This document shows, piece after piece, positions 17,654 through 26,936 of a stretch of 64,000 nt of DNA. This DNA comes from Rheinheimera riviphila (GTDB lineage Bacteria; Pseudomonadota; Gammaproteobacteria; Enterobacterales; Alteromonadaceae): assembly GCF_004005945.1 (NCBI RefSeq), contig NZ_SACS01000002.1, positions 186,001-250,000 on the forward strand, given 5' to 3'. Below the pieces are notes generated by a model. That model made no database searches and was not told the DNA's origin. It saw only the letters and a program-made list of their open reading frames with translations. Position numbers and translations under genes: made by a program. Numbering within the stretch: the first letter of the stretch is position 1; each line of letters begins with the position of its first letter.

Positions 17654-19016
17654 CACTATCATCAGCCATAAACGGCTGGAACTGGCGGCGCAAAAGGAAC
17701 AACGACCGCTGGAGACCTTTCAGAGCGAAGTGCGGCCAACGTCGCGCAATTTCTTGCAAGCACTGTTAAAACCCGGTGCCCGGTTTATTCTGGAATGCAA
17801 AAAAGCCTCGCCGTCCAAAGGTCTTATTCGCGCCCATTTTGATTTGGATGAAATTGCGGGGGTCTATGGTAAATACGCCGACTGCATTTCAGTGCTGACC
17901 GACAGCAAGTTTTTTCAGGGTAGTTACGACTACCTGGCGCAGATGCGACTCAAAGTGCAACAACCGCTACTGCATAAAGATTTTATCATCGACCCTTATC
18001 AGATTTACCTTGGCCGGTTGCTTGGCGCCGATGCGGTGCTGCTGATGTTGTCGGTGCTGGATGATGCCGAATATCGCCTGCTGGCGGATACGGCGCACAG
18101 TTTGAATATGACGGTGTTGACTGAAGTCAGTAACGAGCAGGAAACCTTTCGTGCCGTTGAGCTTAAAGCTGAGCTGATTGGCATTAATAACCGCGACTTA
18201 CGCACCTTAGAAACCAATCTCGACACCAGTTTCCGGCTGGCGCGGCTTATTCCGCCTGGTACACCAGTGGTATCAGAATCAGGTATTTACCATAACCATC
18301 AAGTGCGGCATTTACGCAAAGTGGCGAAAGCCTTTTTGGTCGGTAGCTCCTTGATGGCGCAGCCGGATTTAGAATCTGCGGTACGGGCTTTAGTGCTCGG
18401 CGAGCATAAAGTCTGTGGCTTGACCACGCCGGAGCAAGCGCAGTTGGTGGAACAAGCCGGCGCCTATTTTGGCGGGCTGATTTTTTATCCAAAATCGCCG
18501 CGTTTTGTAAGCCAGGCGCAGGCGAAAAGCATCATCGCTGCCGCGCCATTGCGTTATGTTGGCGTTTTTGTCAATGAAGCGCTGGCTCAGGTGGCGTTGG
18601 TGGCCAGAGAACTGGGGTTAACTGCGGTGCAATTGCATGGCGACGAAGATGATAGTTATCTGCATCAACTGCGTGAATTGTTGCCAAAATCGGTGCAAAT
18701 CTGGAAAGCCTATCGGGTGAAAGACCGTTTGCCACAATTTAGCCGGTTAGCCGACAGGATTTTACTCGACAGTTTTAGCCCCGGTATTCCAGGTGGTACC
18801 GGCCTGAAATTCGACTGGAGCTTGTTGCAGCAACAACTGCTGCAAAAACCAGTGATGCTGGCCGGTGGCTTGACCGCGGAAAACCTGACTGCAGCCTTGC
18901 CGCTGGCGGTCGCCGGATTGGATATGAACTCTGGACTGGAATCCGCCCCTGGCGTGAAAGATCCAGCCAAAATCGCCCTTGCCTTTTCACAGATCAGAGA
19001 ATTCAGTTATGACTAA
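17637..19016 (+). CDS. trpCF: TrpCF, fused indole-glycerol-phosphate synthase and PRA isomerase
   Basis: This bifunctional enzyme carries out the two steps from phosphoribosylanthranilate to indole-3-glycerol phosphate. It is 459 residues long. The TrpC half (1-255) shows [15 protein letters not shown] near 50, [28 protein letters not shown] near 107-134, and [14 protein letters not shown] near 182. The TrpF half begins at [11 protein letters not shown] near 257 and ends with AGGLTAENL and [16 protein letters not shown]. The order and fusion are those of enterobacteria and Alteromonadales. It overlaps trpB by 8 bases. Confidence 0.97.
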   Translation: MANVLDTIISHKRLELAAQKEQRPLETFQSEVRPTSRNFLQALLKPGARFILECKKASPSKGLIRAHFDLDEIAGVYGKYADCISVLTDSKFFQGSYDYLAQMRLKVQQPLLHKDFIIDPYQIYLGRLLGADAVLLMLSVLDDAEYRLLADTAHSLNMTVLTEVSNEQETFRAVELKAELIGINNRDLRTLETNLDTSFRLARLIPPGTPVVSESGIYHNHQVRHLRKVAKAFLVGSSLMAQPDLESAVRALVLGEHKVCGLTTPEQAQLVEQAGAYFGGLIFYPKSPRFVSQAQAKSIIAAAPLRYVGVFVNEALAQVALVARELGLTAVQLHGDEDDSYLHQLRELLPKSVQIWKAYRVKDRLPQFSRLADRILLDSFSPGIPGGTGLKFDWSLLQQQLLQKPVMLAGGLTAENLTAALPLAVAGLDMNSGLESAPGVKDPAKIALAFSQIREFSYD

Positions 19017-20256
19017 GCGCACACTTAACCCTTATTTCGGCGAATATGGCGGCATGTTCGTGCCAGAACTGTTGGTTCCGGCACTGCGCCAACTGGAGCA
19101 GGCTTTTATCGATGCTCAGGACGATCCGGCTTTTCATGCTGAATTTCAGCATTTATTAACTCATTACGCCGGTCGGCCAACGCCGCTGACGTTATGCCGC
19201 AATATCAGCCCCAATCCGCTGGTGAAAATTTATTTAAAGCGTGAAGACTTGCTGCACGGCGGCGCCCATAAAACCAATCAGGTGCTGGGTCAGGCTTTGC
19301 TCGCTAAACGGATGGGCAAAAAAGACATTATTGCCGAAACCGGCGCTGGTCAGCATGGCGTGGCGACGGCTTTAGCCTGCGCCTTACTTGGTCTGAACTG
19401 CAAAATCTATATGGGCGCTAAAGATATTGAACGCCAGCAACCGAACGTGTTCCGGATGAAGCTGATGGGCGCAACTGTTATTCCGGTCACGGCCGGCTCT
19501 GGTACGCTCAAAGACGCAGTGAACGAAGCGATGCGCGATTGGTCCGGCAGTTATGCCACCAGCCACTATCTGCTCGGCACGGCTGCGGGCCCGCACCCAT
19601 TCCCAACGATTGTGCGTGAATTCCAGAAAATGATTGGTGAAGAAGCCAAACAGCAAATTTTACTGGCTGAAGGTAAATTGCCAGACGCGGTACTGGCTTG
19701 TGTTGGCGGTGGTTCGAACGCCATTGGTATGTTTGCCGATTTTATTCCGGATGAACAAGTCAAACTGATTGGTATAGAACCTGGTGGTATGGGCATCGAC
19801 ACCCATCAACATGGCGCGGCGCTTTCGACCGGTAGTTTTGGTATTTTGCACGGCGCTTATACCGCCATTATGCAAACCGCCGATGGTCAGATTGAAGAGT
19901 CGTATTCCATTTCTGCAGGTTTGGATTATCCGGCAGTAGGCCCGCAGCATACTTATTTAGCGTCGATTGGCCGCGCCCAATATGTGGCGATTAATGACGA
20001 CGAAGCCTTGGCCGCCTTTCAGTTGCTCGCGAAAAACGAAGGCATTATTCCAGCGCTGGAAAGCTCGCACGCTTTGGCGCATGCCATCAAAATGGCCGCT
20101 GCCGCTACGGAGCCAACGGTGTTGCTGGTGAATTTGTCTGGTCGTGGTGACAAAGATTTAGGCCATGTGATGGCGGTGCTCGCCGAGCAAAAAGCAGCTG
20201 AAGACAAAATTTCGGCGCAGCTGCAGGCGAAACAACAGCAGCAACAGCAGCAATAA
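19009..20256 (+). CDS. trpB: TrpB, tryptophan synthase beta chain
   Basis: TrpB condenses indole with serine in a PLP-dependent reaction. I start at 19009 ([15 protein letters not shown]), which gives 415 residues. A start at 18979 would add 10 residues within trpCF. The PLP lysine is in [15 protein letters not shown] near residue 85, the phosphate loop is GGGSNAIG near 230, and the C-terminal NLSGRGDKD is intact. The last dozen residues are almost all Gln (AKQQQQQQQ), from a CAG/CAA run. This tail is unusual for TrpB and probably disordered. Confidence 0.97.
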   Translation: MTKRTLNPYFGEYGGMFVPELLVPALRQLEQAFIDAQDDPAFHAEFQHLLTHYAGRPTPLTLCRNISPNPLVKIYLKREDLLHGGAHKTNQVLGQALLAKRMGKKDIIAETGAGQHGVATALACALLGLNCKIYMGAKDIERQQPNVFRMKLMGATVIPVTAGSGTLKDAVNEAMRDWSGSYATSHYLLGTAAGPHPFPTIVREFQKMIGEEAKQQILLAEGKLPDAVLACVGGGSNAIGMFADFIPDEQVKLIGIEPGGMGIDTHQHGAALSTGSFGILHGAYTAIMQTADGQIEESYSISAGLDYPAVGPQHTYLASIGRAQYVAINDDEALAAFQLLAKNEGIIPALESSHALAHAIKMAAAATEPTVLLVNLSGRGDKDLGHVMAVLAEQKAAEDKISAQLQAKQQQQQQQ

Positions 20257-20309
20257 ATTTAGAGAACGCCTGGGCTGCGAAGCGCAGACGGGGGTTTCAA
20301 ACGAACAAT

Positions 20310-20326
20310 GCGGCTTTTTGAGCCGC
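20310..20326 (+). promoter_or_regulatory. Hairpin in the trpB-trpA spacer
   Basis: GCGGCT (20310-20315) and AGCCGC (20321-20326) can pair around a five-base loop, ending a few bases before the AAGGA ribosome site of trpA. The 84-base spacer stands out because the preceding trp genes all overlap. The hairpin could tune trpA translation or protect the message. No T run follows it. Confidence 0.4.
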
Positions 20327-20340
20327 CAAGGAATAGTAAA

Positions 20341-21147
20341 ATGCAACGTTACGATTTGATGTTTCAGCGCTTAAGCGAGCGCAAGCAAGGTGCTTTTGTG
20401 CCTTTCGTCACCATCGGCGACCCTTCGCTGGAATTATCCTTTGAAATTATTAAAACCCTGATTGATCAAGGCGCCGATGCGCTGGAACTCGGCATTCCGT
20501 TTTCGGATCCCATCGCCGACGGCCCAACCATCCAAAACGCCAATATCCGCGCTTTAGCCGCTGGCGTAACACCGGCGCAGTGTTTTGAATTAATTAGTAA
20601 AATCCGTGCTTATAACGCAGATATTCCAATTGGTTTATTGCTGTATAGCAATCTGGTACTGGCACGAGGTATCGACACCTTTTACAGCACCGCCAAAGCC
20701 GCAGGTGTGGATTCAATTTTGATTGCTGATGTACCGCTGCACGAAAGCAAAATGTTCAGAACTGTGGCGCAAACCCATGACATCGCCCAGATTTTTATCG
20801 CACCGCCAAACATTACCAAAGACGGGCTCAATGAGCTGGCGAGTTATGGCCGTGGTTATACTTATTTGCTCAGCCGCGCTGGCGTGACCGGCACCGAAAC
20901 CGCGGCGGCGATGCCGGCGTCGCAATTAGTGCAGCAACTACGGGATGTCAATGCCGCACCGACCTTGCTTGGATTTGGTATTTCCAAACCAGAACACGTG
21001 AAAGCCGCGCTGGAAGCCGGTGCCGCCGGGGCGATTTCCGGTTCAGCCATAGTGCAAATTATTGAAAAATATCAGCAGGATAAACCGAAGTTACTGAAGG
21101 AGTTGGGTGCTTTTGTCGCTGCGATGAAAGCAGCTACACAGTTGTAA
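20341..21147 (+). CDS. trpA: TrpA, tryptophan synthase alpha chain
   Basis: TrpA cleaves indole-glycerol phosphate and channels indole to TrpB. I start at 20341 ([11 protein letters not shown]), with AAGGA about 8 bases upstream, which gives 268 residues. The catalytic Glu is in [16 protein letters not shown] near residue 50, with the Asp ten or so residues later. Phosphate-binding GFGISKPEH is near 212 and GAISGSAIV near 233. It is the last gene of the trp operon, followed by a clear terminator. Confidence 0.97.
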   Translation: MQRYDLMFQRLSERKQGAFVPFVTIGDPSLELSFEIIKTLIDQGADALELGIPFSDPIADGPTIQNANIRALAAGVTPAQCFELISKIRAYNADIPIGLLLYSNLVLARGIDTFYSTAKAAGVDSILIADVPLHESKMFRTVAQTHDIAQIFIAPPNITKDGLNELASYGRGYTYLLSRAGVTGTETAAAMPASQLVQQLRDVNAAPTLLGFGISKPEHVKAALEAGAAGAISGSAIVQIIEKYQQDKPKLLKELGAFVAAMKAATQL

Positions 21148-21154
21148 ATCTCCC

Positions 21155-21185
21155 AAAGCCGTAGCTTAATAAGTTACGGCTTTTT
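21155..21185 (+). terminator. trp operon terminator
   Basis: AAAGCCGTA and TACGGCTTT form the stem around an 11-base loop, followed by TTTTT. It begins 8 bases after the trpA stop. Confidence 0.85.
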
Positions 21186-21261
21186 CATATCTGCCCACCC
21201 TTGCTAACTTAGACACATCAGGTTAACCTGAATATTCCACTTGTTTAGCCACGGATACGGT

Positions 21262-22707
21262 ATGCAGCAGACTTCGGTTCTATCCAATATTTATCGGTTC
21301 ATCCAGAAGCGTCAAAAATTCACCTTGGCTATGGTTGCCATCTGCAACCCATCTGCAGTAAACGCGGCTGTAGCGACACCATTGCCGCCTATTCTAAACT
21401 ACCACCCGGTATGTGAGCCGACCGTACTAAAAGAGCATACGGACCGACGTCATCTGAAAAGTTATCAAGACGGAGATGCTGAACGCGCCGCAACTGAAAA
21501 AGCTAATTTCCTACTCAGTTTGCGCCAACAAGCCGCGGCAGACGGAGCCGATGCCTTGATCCTGCAACGGGTTCACAGCTCAGTTGAGTATGACGATCGC
21601 AATAAAACGCAGCATCGATTAAAAATCGAAGGCTCGGCCAGTTTTATTAAATTCTGTGACGGCAATTCTGAATTATCAAATCGCCCCACTCGCTGGAGTG
21701 AAGATGGCGCGGTACAAAATGCTAAATCTACAACCCATCGGATTAGCATCAGCAATGACCTCATTTCGTCTACACCACCGACAAAGTTAGCCCCACTCAG
21801 CCAAGAAGTTTCATTCAACAAGGGGGTGTTTGGTGTACAACCCGGCATGACCAAAATGCAGGTCGAACATCTGTTTGGCCAAGCAGATGCTAAGATCCAA
21901 CTGCAAAATGGCCTGACAGCCCATGTTTATGGACGGCAACTTTTTTTAGTTTTTAGCGACGTTTTGCTGCAAATTCAAACAGAACGGCAATTTTTATCTA
22001 GCTACGGTCAGAATTTGCTGGAATTGCATGATCATTTTGATAGCAACAGCTGGCTGCTGGCGTCTAAAGTCAGCTACAGATCAAAAATCGCCGATGTTCG
22101 TCAGCAACTGCCGACGGCAACAAACGCCGGAGCGCAGCAATTACAACTGAATAACCACCAATATCAGCTGCTGCTGAAGTTTGAAAAATACAGTCTGGAA
22201 CATCAAAAACCGGCGGAGTCCTTAGTCACTGGTTTTATGTTAAAAAATGCCTCGGAAAAAACTCAGCCGTTAAAGGTGCCTTTGGTGAGTACCGAGCTGT
22301 ACCTGACAGTATTACAGCAACTACAGCCAGAGCGATTGCAGCAAGCACCGGTTTGGTCGACCTTGACTGTCCCTCCTGCGCTGCCAGAACATCAGTTCAA
22401 GACTGAGCGCGGACAATGGCGAATTCTTGGCGATTACATTCAAGTTCAAATTGATGATGATCTGGTTAAAAAGCTTAGAATTGCCGACAGTGTCTTTTAC
22501 CGCCCTGATCAACCGTCAATTTTTCATAAGCTATATCAATCACTTGGCCTGCCAATACAGAAACAGCAACTGCTGACAATGTTCAGTGACGGCGAACTTT
22601 ACCATCAGAAATTTAATCTGTATCGCGACAACTTCCAGCTGCAAATTAGTTTTGACTCTGACGCTGATGATGCCAAACCGGAGGAAGTGATCCTCAGTTA
22701 TTTTTAG
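21262..22707 (+). CDS. Exported protein of unknown function
   Basis: This 481-residue protein was not recognised. I start at the ATG at 21262. A TTG at 21241 would add seven residues. Residues 11-40 contain a basic stretch, a hydrophobic core (FTLAMVAI) and AVNAAVA, which looks like a Sec signal peptide. A Cys lies near 54 (HPVCEP). Near residue 200 the stretch GVQPGMTKMQVEHLFGQADAK resembles the small SmpA/BamE-type turn (GMT..QV..LFG), and what follows looks like mixed alpha-beta repeats. The gene stands alone after the trp terminator. A periplasmic role is likely from the signal only. Confidence 0.6.
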   Translation: MQQTSVLSNIYRFIQKRQKFTLAMVAICNPSAVNAAVATPLPPILNYHPVCEPTVLKEHTDRRHLKSYQDGDAERAATEKANFLLSLRQQAAADGADALILQRVHSSVEYDDRNKTQHRLKIEGSASFIKFCDGNSELSNRPTRWSEDGAVQNAKSTTHRISISNDLISSTPPTKLAPLSQEVSFNKGVFGVQPGMTKMQVEHLFGQADAKIQLQNGLTAHVYGRQLFLVFSDVLLQIQTERQFLSSYGQNLLELHDHFDSNSWLLASKVSYRSKIADVRQQLPTATNAGAQQLQLNNHQYQLLLKFEKYSLEHQKPAESLVTGFMLKNASEKTQPLKVPLVSTELYLTVLQQLQPERLQQAPVWSTLTVPPALPEHQFKTERGQWRILGDYIQVQIDDDLVKKLRIADSVFYRPDQPSIFHKLYQSLGLPIQKQQLLTMFSDGELYHQKFNLYRDNFQLQISFDSDADDAKPEEVILSYF

Positions 22708-22784
22708 CAGGTTAAAATTTAACTCGGTGCAAACGCGGAATTGCGCTAAAATACGCTTCTTTTTTACTCTGCGCTGAGATCAGA

Positions 22785-23861
22785 TTGAAGCAGTTTGCAA
22801 CCCGTTCTATCGCTAAAAATATGATTCCATTACTGGTTTTGACGCTGGGAGCGACACCTTCCTCCTATGCGTCAAACACCAAAAGAGTCACCATCGAAGT
22901 CGTCACCCATCACAGCAGCGATGTGATCCATGTGCTGCCTTGTGTCGTGGCCGCTCCGGTGACTTACCGGATCGCCAGCCACGCCAGCGCGGAATTGTTG
23001 CAATTATTGCCGGTTGGCAGCTCGGTCAAAAAAGGCCAACTGGTGGCTAAACAGGATAATGTCTATTTAAGCCAGCAACTTGAATTGATTAAAACCGATA
23101 TCGAATCCGCAAGGGTGGCGCGAGCCTTTGCTGAAGATGAATACAACAAAGCGCTGATGCTGAGTAAAAAAGGTCTGGCGTCCTCGTCAGAACTAAATAA
23201 ATTTAAGCTGCAACTTGATAGCGCTTCGTTAAAAATGCAGCGACTGCAGCTGGAATTAAAAACCGCTGAAATCCGCACCAAACGTTTGAATCACCATGCG
23301 CCTTTTGATGCGCAGGTCACCGAAGTCAGTTCAGAGCCTGGCGCGCAACTGGCCGAAGGTCAGCCGATCTTGCAACTGATGTCGACCCAAAACAAACAAC
23401 TGGAATGTAAATTACCGGTGCTGGCCTACCAGAACAGCCTGGCACTCAAAGGCCATCGTTTTGATTTTAATGGTAAACCGCTGAAGTTACGTGAAGTCAG
23501 CCAACGACTCGATAGTACGGCTGAAAATCTGACCTTGTATTTTGATCATCCGGCGAAAGATCGGCGTGATATTTTAGTGGGTTATCGCCAGGAAATTACC
23601 ATGGCGGTCAAAGCCGACAATATCACCCGGGTGCCTTATGATGCGGTGGAACTGGAAGGCAGTACCTATCGCACCTGGCGGGTCAATAAAGATGGCAAAG
23701 CCGAGCGGCTGGAGGTGGATGTGTTAGGTACCGTTGACGCCTATTACATCGTGCAATCAGAGATCAAACCTGGTGATCAGCTGGTGGTGCGTGGCCAACA
23801 AGGTTTAAGTGTTGGCCAATTAGTCGAATTGATCAGCCGCGACGCCCCACCACCGCCTTAA
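22785..23861 (+). CDS. Orphan HlyD/RND-type periplasmic adaptor protein
   Basis: This is a membrane-fusion-protein relative that would link an inner membrane pump to an outer membrane channel. A TTG at 22785 gives a normal signal peptide (MKQFATRSIAKN then a hydrophobic core to SSYAS), total 358 residues. An ATG at 22821 is the alternative. The biotinyl-lipoyl half motifs (LPVGSSVKKGQLVAKQDN near 71 and HHAPFDAQVTEVSSEPGAQLAEGQPILQL near 170) flank a coiled coil (about 90-165). A beta-barrel and a membrane-proximal domain follow. No pump gene lies next to it, so the partner must be elsewhere. It faces the carboxypeptidase gene tail to tail. Confidence 0.75.
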   Translation: MKQFATRSIAKNMIPLLVLTLGATPSSYASNTKRVTIEVVTHHSSDVIHVLPCVVAAPVTYRIASHASAELLQLLPVGSSVKKGQLVAKQDNVYLSQQLELIKTDIESARVARAFAEDEYNKALMLSKKGLASSSELNKFKLQLDSASLKMQRLQLELKTAEIRTKRLNHHAPFDAQVTEVSSEPGAQLAEGQPILQLMSTQNKQLECKLPVLAYQNSLALKGHRFDFNGKPLKLREVSQRLDSTAENLTLYFDHPAKDRRDILVGYRQEITMAVKADNITRVPYDAVELEGSTYRTWRVNKDGKAERLEVDVLGTVDAYYIVQSEIKPGDQLVVRGQQGLSVGQLVELISRDAPPPP

Positions 23862-23873
23862 ACTGTTAACAAA

Positions 23874-25643
23874 TTATCGTTCCAGCAATACCGGGTATTT
23901 CAGGTACGCCTGGTCATAAAAGGGTGACCGCTGATAAAACCAATTCAATCGCGCCTGACCGTCTTTTTGCAGCGTTGCATCGGCTTGCACAGCCTGATCA
24001 AACTGTTGTTTCAGTTTAGGATCGGCGACCAGTTGTTGTTCAATCCACGGAATCATGGCGTATGTTTCAAAGTACTCAGTGCGTTCGAACATACCGTGGA
24101 AAAAACCCCAGCTAAAAAATGAATCCGGTGCCTGCGGTTGTAACAACGCTACAGCCAAGGCGCCCAGCGGCTGATCAGTACTGACCCGCACCGAGCCCGG
24201 TACCAGCTCCAACTGTCGCCATTGCGGGGTAAAAGTGGCACTGACCCCGACCCGACCTTCAAACGATTTGCTGGCAAATTCTGGTTTCGAAGCTACCAAC
24301 TGCTGTAATTCCAATGTCTTAGTGGCAGTAAGCCGGCTCATTTTCACGCCGTGGATTTCCAGCCGTTGGATCACGTCCTGATACTGCGGTGGGATCCAAT
24401 AAGCCGTTGGTACTTCGGTTTCTATCGCCGGTACTTTTTCCCAGTACACCGGAAAATCGACATAGTCTTTGGCTTGACCGGTCCATTTGACATAAGGCGC
24501 TTTGCTAATGTCACTGTGGGCGATTTCGTAACTCATGCCTTTAAAGTTGATCAGATCAGGCTGTTCGGCGGCTTTAAACAATAATACTTGTTGCTGCGGC
24601 CGGAAATTCTCATCGGCTTTTTTGGCCAGTTGTAACGCTTTACCTTGCTCCTGCAGCAGCTTTAACGTCTGCTCCAGCAATACATAAGTGCCCAACACCC
24701 GTTGTTTATAGGGTTTTAAACTGTGGTTTTCGACCAAAATAGTCGGCAAATGCCGCACGTCACCATAACCATTGGAAAAACGCGGTGTCGAGGTGGAGCC
24801 GCTTAAACCTTTGCTAAAATCCATCCGATCCAGGCCAAATACCAATGGCCCCGGAATATGCCCCTGGCGGCTGAGTTGGCGGTCCAGATAAGGCCGGTAC
24901 ACCTGCGCCAGCCAACTGGCGCCATTCGGGCTTAAACTGGCGAACGGCTCGTTAAAACCATAAGTAATATCATACTGATAGTCTTCACCGTCGGTGACAT
25001 GCACGTCCATGTACAAGTCTGGTTGATACTGATTCAGTACCTTCAGCAATGCCCGCATTTCCAGGCTGTCCGCCTTGGCGTAATCGCGGTTTAAATTCAG
25101 ATTCGAGGCGTTACTGCGCCAGCCTTGCTGCAGCGGCCCACGTTGATTCATCCGGTGATGCTCACCCCGACGTTCGTGGGCATCAACGGATAACACCGGA
25201 ATAAACAACAAATCGACCTGCGCCAACAATCCGGCTTTATCACCGTGGGCAATATCCCGCAGTAACATTAAACCGGCATCTTTGCCGTCAATTTCGCCAC
25301 TGTGAATACCGGCTTGCACCAATAACGTCGGACGGCCGGATTTGCCAATCAGATCCGGCTGACTGCTGGCTTTCACCAGATAAATATCACGCCCTTGCGG
25401 ACTTTGCCCTATCACTTCCAACCGGAACAACGGCGAGCTTTCAACCAGTTTTTTCAAATAGCTGATGGTTTGAGCATAATCCGGTGTTGCAGTTAAATCG
25501 GTGAGCTCAGCCGGCGTCACCCACGGATGTTGTGGTTGGATCAGCGCTTGAGTCGGGCCATCCCAGGGTAATAACGGTGGTAAATGATCGGCGGCAGCCA
25601 CAGGTAAAACCAGAGTGGTGGCGAACAGGAAGAGAGCTTTCAT
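23874..25643 (-). CDS. M14-family zinc carboxypeptidase, exported
   Basis: This is a secreted metallocarboxypeptidase-like enzyme. I start at 25643 (MKALFLFATTLVLPVAA), which gives 589 residues with a clean signal peptide. A longer frame to 25742 adds only 33 upstream residues. The zinc motif is AGIHSGEIDGKDA near 110-122 (His and Glu four residues on), with the third ligand probably in DVHVTDGEDY near 215. The catalytic Glu region is VENHSLKPYKQRVLG near 305. The C-terminal half (about 350-589) is of unknown fold. Substrate not predictable. Confidence 0.8.
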   Translation of the reverse strand: MKALFLFATTLVLPVAAADHLPPLLPWDGPTQALIQPQHPWVTPAELTDLTATPDYAQTISYLKKLVESSPLFRLEVIGQSPQGRDIYLVKASSQPDLIGKSGRPTLLVQAGIHSGEIDGKDAGLMLLRDIAHGDKAGLLAQVDLLFIPVLSVDAHERRGEHHRMNQRGPLQQGWRSNASNLNLNRDYAKADSLEMRALLKVLNQYQPDLYMDVHVTDGEDYQYDITYGFNEPFASLSPNGASWLAQVYRPYLDRQLSRQGHIPGPLVFGLDRMDFSKGLSGSTSTPRFSNGYGDVRHLPTILVENHSLKPYKQRVLGTYVLLEQTLKLLQEQGKALQLAKKADENFRPQQQVLLFKAAEQPDLINFKGMSYEIAHSDISKAPYVKWTGQAKDYVDFPVYWEKVPAIETEVPTAYWIPPQYQDVIQRLEIHGVKMSRLTATKTLELQQLVASKPEFASKSFEGRVGVSATFTPQWRQLELVPGSVRVSTDQPLGALAVALLQPQAPDSFFSWGFFHGMFERTEYFETYAMIPWIEQQLVADPKLKQQFDQAVQADATLQKDGQARLNWFYQRSPFYDQAYLKYPVLLER

Positions 25644-25863
25644 TATTCTTTGTGGACTCCAAAACCAAAAATTTGCAAATCTGCCCCGATTTGCTGCAAT
25701 TGCAACAATGGCCGATGAAAACGCTGGATCACGGCAAAACACGGCAGGAAGTTACGGGAACATACCAGATAAGCAGGCAGTGCTGTCAACAGCGGTTTCG
25801 ACAGAAAGCTTAATTTGACGGTTTTCGGCGGCAACTGCTGCCTGGCTTGGCCGCAACGACCAT

Positions 25864-25885
25864 AAAAAAGCCCCGCGAACGGGGC
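25864..25885 (-). terminator. Terminator of the outer-membrane barrel gene
   Basis: Read on the minus strand, GCCCCG-TTCG-CGGGGC is followed by six T. It lies about 45 bases beyond the stop of the gene ending at 25931. The rest of 25644-25930 holds no gene I can support and should include the carboxypeptidase promoter. Confidence 0.85.
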
Positions 25886-25930
25886 AATCAGCAATTTTTG
25901 ACAGGTTAACAGCTCAACACAATGCAACCA

Positions 25931-26725
25931 TTAAAAACGGTAGCTAGCACCAATCTGGTAAGCCGTTTCGTCCAGACTGACGTCATCGAGGAAAATCCGA
26001 CCGACTGAAGCATTCACCGCCAGATTTGGCAATACATACCAGTTACTGCGGACTTCAAAACCGTCGTTGTCATTTTGGAACACACCGGCAGAAACCCAGT
26101 GATAACCCAGACCTACCGATAAGTTTTTCCCGAAATAATAATCAGCACCGACATTGTAACTGGTCAGAGTAGAATCATCATAGTTACGCAGGCCACCGGT
26201 GATGGCGATAAAGTCGCCGGTGTTTAAATCCAGCAGTTTTTTAGTGCTGGCACCGTATTCCAGTGCGGTGCGACCCAACTCATCTTTGGTGTGATAAATA
26301 TCAGCGGTCACTAACCAATCGTTTTGGAAAAAATAACCCAGCTTGGTGGTCGCTTCATACGCCTTGCTGTTATTGATAAATTCCATATCAACCGCGGCAT
26401 AATAGTTGTGGCTGCGATCCATGTACTCGCCACCGACTGACCAGGCGTTGTTGTGTGCTTCCTGATTGCCTGCATCAAGGGTCGCACGGGTAAAAGTGGC
26501 GGCCAGGCTTGATTGACGTTGCATAAAAGCAGCTTCGGCCAGTGGTACAGCGCCATCCGTTGATACCGGCGCTAAAAAGAACCGTTGTTTGGCTTGCCAG
26601 GCGTTGATATCAACATTGCCGATATCAACCCAACCGTAATTCAGGTCGGTTTGCGCTTGATAAGAACTGGCCACAGCGTTGACGGAGATCACAGAAAATA
26701 ATGCAGTTAACAGATAAGATTTCAT
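25931..26725 (-). CDS. Outer-membrane beta-barrel protein (putative porin)
   Basis: This 264-residue protein has a signal peptide (1-20, ending NAVASS) and a body made of alternating-residue strands rich in Tyr, Gly and Asn (NYYAAVDMEFINNS, NVGADYYFGKNLSVGLGYHWV, YQIGASYRF). It ends in Phe, the outer-membrane insertion signal recognised by the BAM complex. The size suits a barrel of about 10-12 strands. Ligand or specificity is not readable. It is monocistronic, with an AT-rich 210-base upstream region and its own terminator. Confidence 0.8.
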   Translation of the reverse strand: MKSYLLTALFSVISVNAVASSYQAQTDLNYGWVDIGNVDINAWQAKQRFFLAPVSTDGAVPLAEAAFMQRQSSLAATFTRATLDAGNQEAHNNAWSVGGEYMDRSHNYYAAVDMEFINNSKAYEATTKLGYFFQNDWLVTADIYHTKDELGRTALEYGASTKKLLDLNTGDFIAITGGLRNYDDSTLTSYNVGADYYFGKNLSVGLGYHWVSAGVFQNDNDGFEVRSNWYVLPNLAVNASVGRIFLDDVSLDETAYQIGASYRF

Positions 26726-26936
26726 AAAGATGCCCTCTGGCTGGTGATGAATTCGAGGGCAAGATTAACGGTGTCAAACTTAATATAAAATGAATACAGC
26801 TATTTTTATAGATTAAACGCGCATATTTACAAAATACATTTTGTTACATTTAAAAATCAATAAGATACAAATTTAACTTTGAAATTAAATCAACGAAAAC
26901 GGCGATAAAAACAGCATTCATTTAAAATTCACCTCG

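Noticed and set aside
16601-19016. Frameshift or gene fusion between trpD and trpC because of the 17-base overlap
   Set aside because: Both frames are complete with normal starts and ends. The overlap is ordinary operon packing.
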